DNA of 64,000 nt from DASUPK01 sp963831605 (GTDB lineage Bacteria; Actinomycetota; Thermoleophilia; Solirubrobacterales; 70-9): positions 248,001-312,000 of the forward strand of contig CAWHQR010000005.1 in the NCBI GenBank assembly GCA_963831605.1. The letters run 5' to 3'. Made by a program: the position numbers and the translations under genes. Positions within the stretch are counted from its first letter, which is position 1. Each line of letters begins with the position of its first letter. Below the pieces are notes generated by a model. That model was not told the origin of the DNA. It saw only the letters and a program-made list of their open reading frames with translations, and made no database searches. Below, piece after piece: positions 16,349-25,280 of this stretch.

Positions 16349-18189
16349 GGCGTGGTAACGGTGGTGGGCGGTGTCACACCGACCGAAATCGTCACCGTGT
16401 CCCCCCTCTGACCCCGGGAGCCGGCCGGCGGGAACTCGGAGATCACGAAGCCCACCTGAGTGGGGTCGGAGGTGGGCTGCTCGGTCACGGCCGCCGTGAA
16501 GCCGGCCTTCTTCAGCGCGTTGACCGCCGCCTTGCGTGGTTGCCCGGTCACGTCGGGAACGGTGATCGCGCCCGTCGAGGCGAAGATCGTCACCTGCGTC
16601 CCGCGGCCCACCCGCTTGCCGGCACCCGGGCTCTGGCTCAGGACCTTGCCCTGAGGCTCGGTGGACTCCTTCTGCACCTCGGTGCCGGAGAGGCCGGCGT
16701 TGGAGAGAGCGGCGAGGGCCTGCTGGTCGTTGAGGCCGACGACGTTCGGGACGAGCACTGTGTTCGCGCCGCGGGAGACGAGCAGCGTCACGGGCTGCAG
16801 GGTCGAGAGTTGGGTGCCTGCCGCGGGAGTGGTCCCGATCACCTGGCCTCGCGGAACGGTCTTCGAGTACTCCTGAGTCACATTCACCTTGAATCCGACG
16901 TGTTCCAGGCGTTTGGTCGCGTCGGCCTCGCTCAGGCCGATCACCGTGGGGACGGCGCGAATCGCCGGACCCGAGCTCACGCTGAGGGTGACCGTGGAGC
17001 CCTCCTCGACCTTGCCGCCGCCGCGGTCGGTCGGGATCGGGTCCTGCTCCACGACCTGGTCCCTGGGCGCGGCACTCGGCACGGCCTTGATCGCCACCTT
17101 GAAACCGGCGCTGTCCAGGATCTGGCTGGCCTGATCGGAGTTCTTGCCGATCACGTCCGGGATCCCGACATTGGAGGGCCGGGTCAGGGCATAGGCGACC
17201 AGGGCGGCCACACCGCAGGCGAGCAGGGCGATCGCCAGCCAGCGCCAGCGGCGGCGCCGTTCCGGGTCGTAGTCGTCGTACTCCTCCTCGTCGTCGCGGA
17301 GCTCGGTCTCGCCCTCCGGCGAGACCGAGGCGTAGGCGGCTGTGTCCTGCGGTCGCGGGGCGTCGGGAGCCTTCTCGGCGGCGTCCAGCGCCTTCAGGAA
17401 CGCGTCTGCGTCCTTGAAGCGCGCCTCGGGATCCTTGGCGAGCGCCCGCATGACGACGGCGTCGAGAGCCGGCGGGACGTTCGGATTGATCGCGCTGGGA
17501 CGCCTCGGGGTCTCGGAGACCTGCTTGAGGGCGACGGCGACCGCGCTGTCCCCCTCGAAGGGCACCCGGCCGGTCAGGGCCTCGTAGAGGATCACCCCGA
17601 TCGAGTAGATGTCTGAGCTCGGCGTGGTCGGCTTCCCCTGCGCCTGCTCGGGCGAGAGGTATTGCGCCGTGCCCATCACCGAGCCGGTCGCTGTGATGTC
17701 GGAGTTCTCGCCCCCGCGCGCGATCCCGAAGTCGGCGACCCGGGCACGGCCCTCGTCGTCGATCAGGACGTTCTGGGGCTTCAGGTCGCGGTGGATGATC
17801 CCCTTGCGGTGGGCGAACCGAGCGGCGTTGAGGATCTGGCGGGTGAAGTCGATCGCGTCCTTGGTGCCCATCCCGCCCTTGACCAGGTCCTTGAGGGAGG
17901 GCCCGTCCACGTACTCCATGGCGATGAAGTAGCTGTCGCTGAACTGGCCGCGGTCGAAGACGCCGACGACGTTCGGGTGCTGGAGGCCGGCCGCGGACTG
18001 GGCCTCCCGCTGGAATCGCTGCACGAACTCGCTGTCCTGCGCGAAGCGGTCGTGCAGGATCTTGATCGCGACGTTGCGGTCGAGCTCGGTGTCCTCGGCG
18101 AGCCAGACGTCCGCCATCCCGCCCGTGCCGATCTTGCGCTCGAGCCGGTAGCGCTCGTCGACCATCGTCCCCTTGGCGACGTTGGCCAT
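16345..18189 (-). CDS. pknB: PASTA-domain Ser/Thr protein kinase (PknB type)
   Basis: A 614-residue sensor kinase. The kinase domain (about residues 10-275) has 'IGTGGMADVWLAEDTELD', 'VAIKILHDRF', 'IIHRDLKPQNVLIDDEG' and 'VADFGIARGGE'. An acidic juxtamembrane segment (ETELRDDEEEYDDYDPE) precedes one membrane helix near residue 320-340. Outside are four PASTA repeats, starting 'GIPDVIGKNSDQASQIL', 'AVPTVIGLSEADATKRL', 'LVPNVVGLNDQQALAAL' and 'TVPDVTGQPRKAAVNAL', which bind muropeptides or lipid II. It phosphorylates cell-wall and division proteins. Adjacent pbpA, rodA, phosphatase and FHA genes match the mycobacterial locus; overlaps of 1-4 nt indicate one operon. Confidence 0.94.
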   Translation of the reverse strand: MANVAKGTMVDERYRLERKIGTGGMADVWLAEDTELDRNVAIKILHDRFAQDSEFVQRFQREAQSAAGLQHPNVVGVFDRGQFSDSYFIAMEYVDGPSLKDLVKGGMGTKDAIDFTRQILNAARFAHRKGIIHRDLKPQNVLIDDEGRARVADFGIARGGENSDITATGSVMGTAQYLSPEQAQGKPTTPSSDIYSIGVILYEALTGRVPFEGDSAVAVALKQVSETPRRPSAINPNVPPALDAVVMRALAKDPEARFKDADAFLKALDAAEKAPDAPRPQDTAAYASVSPEGETELRDDEEEYDDYDPERRRRWRWLAIALLACGVAALVAYALTRPSNVGIPDVIGKNSDQASQILDSAGFKVAIKAVPSAAPRDQVVEQDPIPTDRGGGKVEEGSTVTLSVSSGPAIRAVPTVIGLSEADATKRLEHVGFKVNVTQEYSKTVPRGQVIGTTPAAGTQLSTLQPVTLLVSRGANTVLVPNVVGLNDQQALAALSNAGLSGTEVQKESTEPQGKVLSQSPGAGKRVGRGTQVTIFASTGAITVPDVTGQPRKAAVNALKKAGFTAAVTEQPTSDPTQVGFVISEFPPAGSRGQRGDTVTISVGVTPPTTVTTP

Positions 18190-19622
18190 CAGGCGCCGCT
18201 CCCGAGCAGGCTCTCGGCGACCGCCTTGAAGATCGGACCGCAGGTCGGGCCACCGAAGCCGCTCGTGTGCTCGACGACGCAGGAGATCGCGATCTTCGGA
18301 TCGTTCGCCGGGGCGAAGCCGATGAACCAGGCGTCATTGACGCCGTTCCCGATCTCCGCCGTCCCGGTCTTTCCCGCCACATCGATGCCTGAGACGGCCG
18401 CGGCCGTCCCGGTTCCCTCGTTGACCACGCTCTGCATCATGGTGTTGAGCTTGGACGCCGTGTCCTCGCTCATCACCGTGCTCTGGTGCGCCGGGGTCAT
18501 CTTCGTCTCTCGCCCGTCCGGGTCGATCACCTTCGACCAGAGCCGTGGCTCCATCAGCTGGCCCTTGTTGGCGACCGTTGCGGCGACCTCGGCCATCTGC
18601 AGAGGCGTGACCTGGAGCCGCTCCTGGCCGATCGCAACGCGCCCGATGTCGATCGCATCGTTGGGACCGAGCAGCCTGTTGCGGTCGTAGACACCGCTGG
18701 CGGCGAGCTGGAACGCCGGATAGTCGAGACGCGGCTTCGCGTTGAACCCGTAGCGGTCCATGTACTTGAACATCGTGTCCTTGCCGATCTTCTCCCCCGC
18801 CTGGGCCCACCAGGTGTTGACGGAGTTGGTCAGGGCGGTGGTCATGTCGATGGTCCCGAACTGCTCGCCGCCGGAGTTCGCAAGCGGAACACCCTCGATC
18901 GCGATCGGCGAGCTCCCGCTGAAGGTCGAGCTGGGCGTCAGGATGCCGCTGTCGAGCCCCGCGGTCGCGGTCACAACCTTCATCGTCGAGCCCGGTGGGT
19001 ATCCACCCTGAGTCGCGCGGTTGAAGAGTGGCGAGCTGGTCTCCGAGTTGAGGCGCTTGAACGCGTTCGAGCTCTCGACCTGGTTCGGGTCGTACTCGGG
19101 GATGCTCACCATCGCCTTGACCTCCCCGGTCGAGGGGTCCATCGCGACCACCGAGCCCTGACGTCCGGCCAGCCCGTCCACGGCGGCTCTCTGAGCGGCC
19201 GGGTCGAGCGAGGACTGCACCTTGTCCCCCTCCTGCGCGTGCCCCTGCAGCTGGTCGAGCACGGAGAGAAACTCGGTCTTGTTCCCGACCAACTCGTCGT
19301 TGTGTGAGAGCTCGAAGCCGACCCTGCCCCGGTCGACGAAGCTGTAGCCGATCGGGTTGCCGAACAGGGAGCCCTGCGGGTAGTGGCGGACGTAGATCTT
19401 GTTGTTGCCCTTGCCGACCGGCCGCGAGTGCGCGATCACCGTCCCGTCGTCGGCGACGATGTCGCCGCGCTTGATCCTCTGCTCCTCGAGCAGCGGCCTG
19501 CGGTTCGCGGTGTTCGCCTTCAGCGAGCTCGAGTCGAACACAGACCAGTACGAGGTGAACCCGAAGAGCAGCGCATAGAGCAGCAGGATCAGGCCGAAGA
19601 GCTTGACGATCTGCCGGTTCAC
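18189..19622 (-). CDS. pbpA: Penicillin-binding protein 2 / FtsI-like transpeptidase
   Basis: A 477-residue class B transpeptidase. One N-terminal membrane segment (IVKLFGLILLLYALLFGFTS) precedes an outer domain. The three active-site motifs are in order: Ser-x-x-Lys in 'YPPGSTMKVVTATAG', SxN in 'TNSVNTWWAQAGEKIG', and KTG in 'VAGKTGTAEIGNGVND'. It crosslinks peptidoglycan as the partner of the neighbouring SEDS polymerase. The start overlaps the rodA stop by 4 nt and its end overlaps the kinase start by 1 nt. The length and position match actinobacterial PbpA rather than the longer FtsI. Confidence 0.92.
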   Translation of the reverse strand: MNRQIVKLFGLILLLYALLFGFTSYWSVFDSSSLKANTANRRPLLEEQRIKRGDIVADDGTVIAHSRPVGKGNNKIYVRHYPQGSLFGNPIGYSFVDRGRVGFELSHNDELVGNKTEFLSVLDQLQGHAQEGDKVQSSLDPAAQRAAVDGLAGRQGSVVAMDPSTGEVKAMVSIPEYDPNQVESSNAFKRLNSETSSPLFNRATQGGYPPGSTMKVVTATAGLDSGILTPSSTFSGSSPIAIEGVPLANSGGEQFGTIDMTTALTNSVNTWWAQAGEKIGKDTMFKYMDRYGFNAKPRLDYPAFQLAASGVYDRNRLLGPNDAIDIGRVAIGQERLQVTPLQMAEVAATVANKGQLMEPRLWSKVIDPDGRETKMTPAHQSTVMSEDTASKLNTMMQSVVNEGTGTAAAVSGIDVAGKTGTAEIGNGVNDAWFIGFAPANDPKIAISCVVEHTSGFGGPTCGPIFKAVAESLLGSGA

Positions 19623-20944
19623 TCTTGCGCCGCCTGGTTCTGCAGCCGCACCCGCCGCCGGGATTTGTCCGAGACCATCAGCAGCAGGGCCAAGAGGATG
19701 AAGTTGGCGACGATCGAGCTGCCCCCGTAGCTGATGAAGGGCAGGGTCACTCCGGTCAGGGGGATCACCCTGGTGACGCCGCCGATGATCACAAACGCCT
19801 GCAGCGCGAAGATCGTCGTCAGCCCCGTCGCCAGCAGCTTCGAGAACCCGTCCTCGGCGAGGATCGCCGTCTTGAAGCCGCGCTCGGTGATCAGTGCGTA
19901 GATCAGGACGACGGCGGCGCCGCCGAACAGACCGAGCTCATCGACGATCACGGCGTAGATGAAGTCGGTGTGAGGCGCCGGCAGGATCGCGCAGCGGTCG
20001 GGGAAGTTGCCGTGACAGGCCGGCAGCTGGACGAGCGAATCCCCCAATCCGCGGCCGAAGAGCCCGCCGTCGGCCTGGGCGAAGATCGACTGCGAGAGCT
20101 GGTAGCCGCTGCCGCTCGAGTCGTGAAAGGGGTCGAGCCAGATGTCGAAGCGCTGCTGGATGTGAGCGGCCGTGTGGGCGAAGAAGTACGCGCCCACCAC
20201 GAATAGGAGCAGGCCGATGATCACGAACGAGAGCCGCCCGGTCGCCACGTAGATCAGCGCCAGGAAGGCCCCGAAGAACATCACCGAGCTGCCCAGGTCG
20301 CGGATGAAGACCAGCAGGACCATCGCGGCGCCCCAGACCACCAGCAGTGGCCCGAGGTGCTTGAGCGGCGGCAGCACGAGGCCCATGAACTTCCGAGCGC
20401 CGACCACCAGCACCTCCCGGCGCTCGTTCAGGTAGCTGGCGAGGAAGACGACGATGCAGATCTTCGCCAGCTCGGTGGGCTGGAAGGTGATCGGCCCGAG
20501 GTTGATCGCGAGGTAGGCGTCGTTGACGGCGTGCCCCAGGAAGCGCGGCAGAATCAGCAGGATGATCCCGGCGAGCGCGATCAGGTAGCGGTAACGCTCG
20601 AGGGCCTCGTAGTCGCGCAGGAAGATGATGGTCGCCGAGAAGAGGACGAGCCCGAGCACGAACCAGTTGGCCTGGTCGCGCGCAAGACCCTGATCGAGGC
20701 GATAGAGCATCACGAGCCCGAACGCCGCCAACAGGGCGACCAGGGGGAAGAGGAACGGGTCGGCGTCGGGCAGCCTGACCCTGATCACGAGGTGCGTCGC
20801 GACGCAGACGGCGAGGAAATAGGCCCCGTAGAAGACGCTCGCATTGAGCTGATCGGAGTTGGTGATCAGCACGGCCGTGAATCCGGCCGTGACCAGCAGG
20901 GCGACCGGGATCAGGGCAAAGAGCTCGCGAGTGCGGGCGCTCAA
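19619..20944 (-). CDS. rodA: SEDS peptidoglycan glycosyltransferase (FtsW/RodA family)
   Basis: A 441-residue SEDS protein with about ten to twelve membrane helices. Family hallmarks include 'DLGSSVMFFGAFLALIYVAT' with the catalytic-type Asp region, 'FGRGLGDSLVQLPACHG', 'HTDFIYAVIVDELGLFGG' and the end signature 'VIPLTGVTLPFISYGGSSIV'. It polymerises lipid II outside the membrane, working with the PBP encoded next. RodA rather than FtsW is chosen because of pbpA/pknB linkage as in other actinobacteria, but the sequence alone does not settle it. Overlaps its neighbours by 4 nt on both sides. Confidence 0.9.
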   Translation of the reverse strand: MSARTRELFALIPVALLVTAGFTAVLITNSDQLNASVFYGAYFLAVCVATHLVIRVRLPDADPFLFPLVALLAAFGLVMLYRLDQGLARDQANWFVLGLVLFSATIIFLRDYEALERYRYLIALAGIILLILPRFLGHAVNDAYLAINLGPITFQPTELAKICIVVFLASYLNERREVLVVGARKFMGLVLPPLKHLGPLLVVWGAAMVLLVFIRDLGSSVMFFGAFLALIYVATGRLSFVIIGLLLFVVGAYFFAHTAAHIQQRFDIWLDPFHDSSGSGYQLSQSIFAQADGGLFGRGLGDSLVQLPACHGNFPDRCAILPAPHTDFIYAVIVDELGLFGGAAVVLIYALITERGFKTAILAEDGFSKLLATGLTTIFALQAFVIIGGVTRVIPLTGVTLPFISYGGSSIVANFILLALLLMVSDKSRRRVRLQNQAAQE

Positions 20945-22188
20945 CTCTTCTTGGCCTGCTGGCCGTTCGAGTTGGCCCCTGACTTCTTCTTCTTGTTCTT
21001 CTTCGGCGCAGGCGGAGGTGGGGGCGGCAGCCCCTCGGTCGGCCTCGCCTTGATGTCCTCGACCAGGCCGGCCGCGTCATCCTTGCCTCGCAGCCGGTGG
21101 CCGGTGACGGCACGCTGGCGGTCCTCCGAAAGCGTCCCCTCCTGGACCGGGATCGAGTACTGCTTCGAGTAGAGGCTGATCCCGAGCGGAAGGCTGTAGG
21201 GCAGCCCGCGGTAGAGGGCCACGTCGCCCTGAGCATCGGTCCCGAGGAAGTAGATCGAGCGCGCGAAGAGGAAGCCGCCGCCGAACACCACGATCGCCGC
21301 GAGGATCGCCACCGCCCAGCCCAGGAACCGGCGGCGCCGGCGAGGCGCCGGCATCTCGCCGCGGCCGCGCATCCGGTCGGTAGCGGCGCGCATTCGCTCG
21401 CCGGTGAGGCCCGCCTGTTCGGCGGTGCGTGAGATCAGCGTCGCGCTCTCCTCCCCCTCCTTGGCGTCCGCGTCGGCGACCCGGAAGGCGACCGCGGTGA
21501 TGTTGTCCCTGCCGCCGCCGCGGTTGGCGGCGTCCACGAGCTCCTTGACCGCGCTCCGCATCGTCCGCGACTCGACCAGGATCCGGCGGATCTCGTCGTC
21601 GGAGACCATCGTCGTCAGGCCGTCGCTGCAGAGCAGAAAGACGTCGCCGTCCTTGGCCGGGAACGTCATCGTGTCCACGTTCACGCTCGGCTCGGGGCCG
21701 AGGGCACGGGTGATGATCGAGCGCTGCGGGTGCTCCTCGGCCTCCTCCTCGGTGAGACGACCCTGGCGGCGGAGCTCCTCGACCAGCGAGTGGTCCTTGG
21801 TGAGGCGCTTGAGCTGGCCGTCGCGCAGCACGTAGGCACGACTGTCACCGACGTGGCCCAGCGAGAGCTCGTCGTCGCGGAGCAACGCAGCGGTGAGGGT
21901 CGTACCCATGCCGGCGCGGGATGAGTCCTCCTGAGCCAGCCGGTGGATCTCCCGGTTCGCCGACTGCGCGATCTGCTCCAGCTGTCCCTCGGCCGGCTCG
22001 TCCGCATTCACCCTGCCCCGGCGTTCGAAGGCTCCGGCGGCGATCCGGGAGGCCACCTCGCCGGCCTGCGCGCCGCCCATCCCGTCCGCGACCGCGAAGA
22101 GCGGCGGGCGCGCGAAATAGGAGTCCTCGTTCGCGTGGCGCTGGCGGCCGGTGTCTGTCTTGTGGGCTTCCTCGGCGACGGTCAGCAT
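20941..22188 (-). CDS. pstP: PP2C-family Ser/Thr phosphatase (PstP type)
   Basis: A 415-residue phosphatase that reverses the kinases of this locus. The catalytic domain (residues about 1-240) has 'RHANEDSYFARPPLFAVADG' with its metal-binding Asp residues, 'GMGTTLTAALLRDDELSLGH', 'GDSRAYVLRDG', 'VFLLCSDGLTTMVSDDEI' and 'GGRDNITAVAFRV'. A linker, one membrane helix (about 290-312, FLGWAVAILAAIVVFGGGF) and an outer domain ending in a Pro- and Lys-rich tail follow. It lies between fhaB and rodA with 1- and 4-nt contacts, as in mycobacteria. Confidence 0.92.
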   Translation of the reverse strand: MLTVAEEAHKTDTGRQRHANEDSYFARPPLFAVADGMGGAQAGEVASRIAAGAFERRGRVNADEPAEGQLEQIAQSANREIHRLAQEDSSRAGMGTTLTAALLRDDELSLGHVGDSRAYVLRDGQLKRLTKDHSLVEELRRQGRLTEEEAEEHPQRSIITRALGPEPSVNVDTMTFPAKDGDVFLLCSDGLTTMVSDDEIRRILVESRTMRSAVKELVDAANRGGGRDNITAVAFRVADADAKEGEESATLISRTAEQAGLTGERMRAATDRMRGRGEMPAPRRRRRFLGWAVAILAAIVVFGGGFLFARSIYFLGTDAQGDVALYRGLPYSLPLGISLYSKQYSIPVQEGTLSEDRQRAVTGHRLRGKDDAAGLVEDIKARPTEGLPPPPPPAPKKNKKKKSGANSNGQQAKKS

Positions 22189-22652
22189 CAGGAGACCTCG
22201 AAGCGGAACTCAGTGTCCCCGATCCGAATCGCGTCACCCGGCCGGAGCTCCGCCTCCCCGTGCAGCTCCTGAGAGTTGAGCAGCGTGCCGTTGGTCGAAT
22301 TCAGGTCCTCGACGAAGTAGCCGCCGCCGCGATTGAAGACGCGGGCGTGAAAGCCCGATGCGTAGCGATCGTCGAGCCTGATGTCGGCGTCGGGCGAGCG
22401 CCCCAGGGACATGCCGCCGAAGAGATCGAAGTGGTCGCCCTTGTTGAGGCCGCCGCCCTCCTGCACCACCAGGAAGGCATCCGTCGCCGGCTCCTCCTCC
22501 CCGAGCACGTCGTGGTAGCCCGTCTCAAAGCCGGGCGAGGCGGTGCCCCGGAGGTCACGCAGCGCCATCCGGGTGACCCAGAGCAGGAACAGGTAGAGGA
22601 CGGCCAGAAAGCCGAACTTGAGCGCCACGGCTAACGGCTGGAGGTCGTTCAC
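22188..22652 (-). CDS. fhaB: FHA-domain membrane-anchored protein (FhaB/FipA type)
   Basis: A 154-residue protein with one N-terminal membrane helix (about residues 8-28, ALKFGFLAVLYLFLLWVTRM) and a C-terminal FHA domain: 'GGMSLGRSPDADIRLDDRYA', 'SGFHARVFNRGGGYFVEDL' and 'NSTNGTLLNSQEL'. FHA domains bind phosphothreonine, so it should read kinase output and recruit division proteins. The GTG start (22650-22652) is chosen because its GTGA overlaps the stop of the upstream FHA gene and because it gives the normal family length; a longer upstream extension would overlap fhaA heavily. Confidence 0.88.
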   Translation of the reverse strand: MNDLQPLAVALKFGFLAVLYLFLLWVTRMALRDLRGTASPGFETGYHDVLGEEEPATDAFLVVQEGGGLNKGDHFDLFGGMSLGRSPDADIRLDDRYASGFHARVFNRGGGYFVEDLNSTNGTLLNSQELHGEAELRPGDAIRIGDTEFRFEVS

Positions 22653-23416
22653 TGCTCGATGTCGAAACCGAAGACCTTGGTCCCTAGGGTGATCTCGTCG
22701 CCCGGCGAGAGGCGGGCGTTGGCGACACGACGGCCGTTGACCTTGACTCCGTTGGTGGAGTTGAGATCGACGATCTGCCAATCCCCGACGCTCGAGCGCC
22801 GCAGCTCCGCGTGCTTGCGAGAGATATTGGGGTCATCGATGATGCAATCCGCCTCCTTGGACCGGCCGAGAGTCGCGGTCGGCCCGTCGAGGACGTAGCG
22901 GCGGTCGTCCACGGTGATGATCGCCCGGGTCTCGGAGTACGCCGCGTCCGGGCGCCTCTTGGACTTCGCCTTCTCGGCCTGGGTCGCCGAGTAGACCATC
23001 GTGTGGCCGTGCTCCCCCTGCTCCGGATCGGCGCCCTGGCGCTGGGGCGGGCGGACGAGCCGCGTCTGGATGCCGAACTCACCGAGCCGGAGGCGCTCGT
23101 CCTGGTCGAGGTTCACGACCGGCCGCGTCAGCAGGTCGTAGTCGTGATGGCGGGCGTGCTCGAGCAGGTGCCCGCTCAGCTCCTGGGCCAGGGATGACTC
23201 GTAGTCCTTGAAGCGCTCGTAGTCGTCCGGGCAGAGCCAGACCGTGTACTCGTTGGGCACGTAGACCCGCTGGACGGACGCCGTCTTGTGGGCGTCCATC
23301 TCCTTGGCCAGCTTGCGGGCGATCTCCACCGGCTGCACGCCGGAGCTGAAGGCACGGCTGAAGACGCCCTCGACGAGGCCCTCGATGCGAGCTTCAAGGT
23401 TGCGCAGAACGCTGAT
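22649..23416 (-). CDS. fhaA: FhaA-type protein: DUF3662 plus FHA domain, apparent ATC start
   Basis: About 255 residues: an N-terminal DUF3662 domain ('QPVEIARKLAKEMDAHKTAS', 'VPNEYTVWLCPDDYERFKDY') and a C-terminal FHA domain ('ATLGRSKEADCIIDDPNISR', 'IVDLNSTNGVKVNGRRVA'). In mycobacteria FhaA is a kinase substrate that binds MviN/CwlM in wall synthesis. The first canonical start (GTG 23336-23338) cuts into the conserved N-terminus. In-frame upstream codons encode 'SVLRNLEARIEGLVEGVFSR', which matches the family start, and an AGGAG lies 7 nt before an ATC at 23414-23416. I therefore propose ATC (or a mis-sequenced ATG) as the start. Confidence 0.8.
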   Translation of the reverse strand: MSVLRNLEARIEGLVEGVFSRAFSSGVQPVEIARKLAKEMDAHKTASVQRVYVPNEYTVWLCPDDYERFKDYESSLAQELSGHLLEHARHHDYDLLTRPVVNLDQDERLRLGEFGIQTRLVRPPQRQGADPEQGEHGHTMVYSATQAEKAKSKRRPDAAYSETRAIITVDDRRYVLDGPTATLGRSKEADCIIDDPNISRKHAELRRSSVGDWQIVDLNSTNGVKVNGRRVANARLSPGDEITLGTKVFGFDIEQ

Positions 23417-23423
23417 GACAGAA

Positions 23424-23428
23424 CTCCT
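23424..23428 (-). promoter_or_regulatory. Shine-Dalgarno of fhaA
   Basis: AGGAG on the minus strand, 7 nt before the ATC codon at 23414-23416. The optimal spacing is the main reason to place the fhaA start there rather than at the downstream GTG. Confidence 0.6.
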
Positions 23429-23486
23429 GAGGTCGGTGGGATGGCCGGCGCTCTACGCAGGCCGGGGCGAAATGCTAGTGACTGCC

Positions 23487-23569
23487 AGGCCGTCCTACTT
23501 CGGAGCGTAGGCCGAAGGCCGGAGCGACTCATGCTGGGCGGCCCCCGCAGTCACGCCTGATGACGAAGG
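23487..23569 (+). repeat. Dispersed hairpin repeat, copy E
   Basis: It aligns along nearly its whole length with copy D (48997-49082): AGGCCG, ACTTCGGAGCG, a GGCC-GAA-GGCC hairpin, GGAGCGACT and a final CTGATG-CGAAG. The hairpin arms differ from the GGGC/GCCC of B and D but still pair. It encodes about the last 22 residues and stop of the kinase gene on the opposite strand. Confidence 0.65.
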
Positions 23570-25177
23570 GGTTCCACGCCTGGCAAGCAGTGCAGCAATC
23601 AGGGCTGCCAACAGGGCCCCGAAGAGAAGCCCGGGCGGGCTGGTGCTGCCCGCGACCAGTTTCAGCGTCGTGATCAGCCCCGCGGCCCAGATCAGTGCCC
23701 CCAGGCCGTCCAGAAGCGGCGTGCGTCCACGCACGAGCACGGGCAGAACGAGCGCCGCGGCCGCGAAGATCCCGGCGGCGGCGAGCACCGAGCCGTCGAT
23801 CAGCGGCATCAGGACGTCCGAGATCGCCGTGCCGGCGGATCCCTTCCAGTGCGCGGGCGGGTCGGCCACGGGTCCGAGCAGCATCGTCTTGTGCGCTAGC
23901 TCCTCCCAGGCGGCGATCCAGAGGTAGCCGATCCCGCCCAGCAGCGCCCGTCCTGCGGCCCCTCGGGTCAGCCCGGCGAGCGCCGGATAGACGGGCCCGA
24001 GGCCGATCAGTCCGAGAATGGGTGCCGCGCCCGGGAGCGGGATCGCCTCGGGCTCGATAGCGGGCAGGAGCAGGGGCGCGCCGAGAACACCGATCAGGGC
24101 CGCAACTCCAGGCTCTCCGGCGCCGATCAGCGTCCAGAGCAGGACGAGAACGAGCTGCAGGGCATAGGCGGGCCGCGGCCGCCCCAGCGCGAGCACTCCG
24201 GGGACCAGGGCAGCGAGCGCGATCGGTGCCGGGGCGCCGGTGGCGATCAGAGCGGCCAGGCCGAGTGCCGCGATACCGGCCCCGGGCAGGAACCGGGCCA
24301 CGCTCGGGAGGGCCCGTCGGGGCAACGCGCCGTCCTCGTCGAACGCCGCCAGCCCCTCCACGGCAGGCAGGGGCGCTCCGTCCAGCTCGTTCACGTGTGC
24401 GGCCAGCGTCGCCTCCAGCTCGGAGGCCAGCGGCCGCAGCTCCGGATCCGGATCGAGGGCGGCGTCGATCGCTTCGGTCATCGCCTCGGGCAGCTCCGGT
24501 CGCACCGCCGAGAGGGGCGCGATCGGCTCGCCGATCGCGCGGGCGGTCGCCGCCGGGCTCTCGCGGACGAGCGGATGCTCGCCGCAGAAACATTCGTAGA
24601 GGGTCAAGGCGAGGGAGTAGACGTCGGCCGAAGGCCCGGGCCGCAGCCCGTCCGCCTGCTCGGGCGCCATGTAGGCCAGAGTCCCCAGCACGGCCCCGGT
24701 GGCGGTCAGGCTGTGCTCGCCGGCGATCCGGGCGATGCCGAAATCGACCAGCTTCGCCTCCTCCCCTGCCCCGACCAGGATGTTCTCGGGCTTCACGTCT
24801 CGGTGCACCACTCCGGCGCGATGGGCGTGCATCAGGGCCGCCGCGGAATCCGCCCCGACCCGCGCCACCATCCGGTCGGTCAACTCCCCCCGCCGGCCCA
24901 GGGCCCGCAGGGTGTCTCCCTCGATCAGCTCGGAGACCAGAAAGGCGCGCTCGCCATCGCTGGCGAGCTCATAGAGCGTCGCGATGTTGCGGTGGGCAAG
25001 CCGGGCGACCGCCTGTGCTTCCCGGGTCACCCTCGGGGCGCCGTGCTCGCGGTCGATCACCTTGACGGCCACCGGGCGCTGCAGGCGCTCGTCCCAGGCG
25101 CGGTAGACGGTGCCGAAGCCACCGCTGCCGATCCGCTCCTCGATGCGGAATCTGCCCAGGATTTCCTCGCCCACCAT
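23495..25177 (-). CDS. Polytopic membrane Ser/Thr protein kinase
   Basis: A 560-residue protein. Residues about 10-270 are a Hanks kinase with 'IGSGGFGTVYRAWDERL', 'VAVKVIDREH', 'VVHRDVKPENILVG', 'LVDFGIARIAGE' and 'TLAYMAPEQADG'. Unlike the PASTA kinase, the C-terminal half (about 300-545) is a series of Ala/Leu/Gly/Pro-rich membrane helices, about eight, with no obvious outer domain. It sits upstream of fhaA in the kinase/division block, as pknA-like kinases often do. The last about 22 residues and the stop are encoded by a dispersed repeat (copy E). A GGAG precedes the ATG at 25175-25177. Confidence 0.88.
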   Translation of the reverse strand: MVGEEILGRFRIEERIGSGGFGTVYRAWDERLQRPVAVKVIDREHGAPRVTREAQAVARLAHRNIATLYELASDGERAFLVSELIEGDTLRALGRRGELTDRMVARVGADSAAALMHAHRAGVVHRDVKPENILVGAGEEAKLVDFGIARIAGEHSLTATGAVLGTLAYMAPEQADGLRPGPSADVYSLALTLYECFCGEHPLVRESPAATARAIGEPIAPLSAVRPELPEAMTEAIDAALDPDPELRPLASELEATLAAHVNELDGAPLPAVEGLAAFDEDGALPRRALPSVARFLPGAGIAALGLAALIATGAPAPIALAALVPGVLALGRPRPAYALQLVLVLLWTLIGAGEPGVAALIGVLGAPLLLPAIEPEAIPLPGAAPILGLIGLGPVYPALAGLTRGAAGRALLGGIGYLWIAAWEELAHKTMLLGPVADPPAHWKGSAGTAISDVLMPLIDGSVLAAAGIFAAAALVLPVLVRGRTPLLDGLGALIWAAGLITTLKLVAGSTSPPGLLFGALLAALIAALLARRGTPSSSGVTAGAAQHESLRPSAYAPK

Positions 25178-25280
25178 GGCTTCTCCAGGTTCGGTGGCGA
25201 AGCGCCTCTTCCTGCGCGCGACGGCGGGTGCAATGGCCTAATTACATGCGTCTCGCCCCCTGTTCATACTGATCTGCGGT

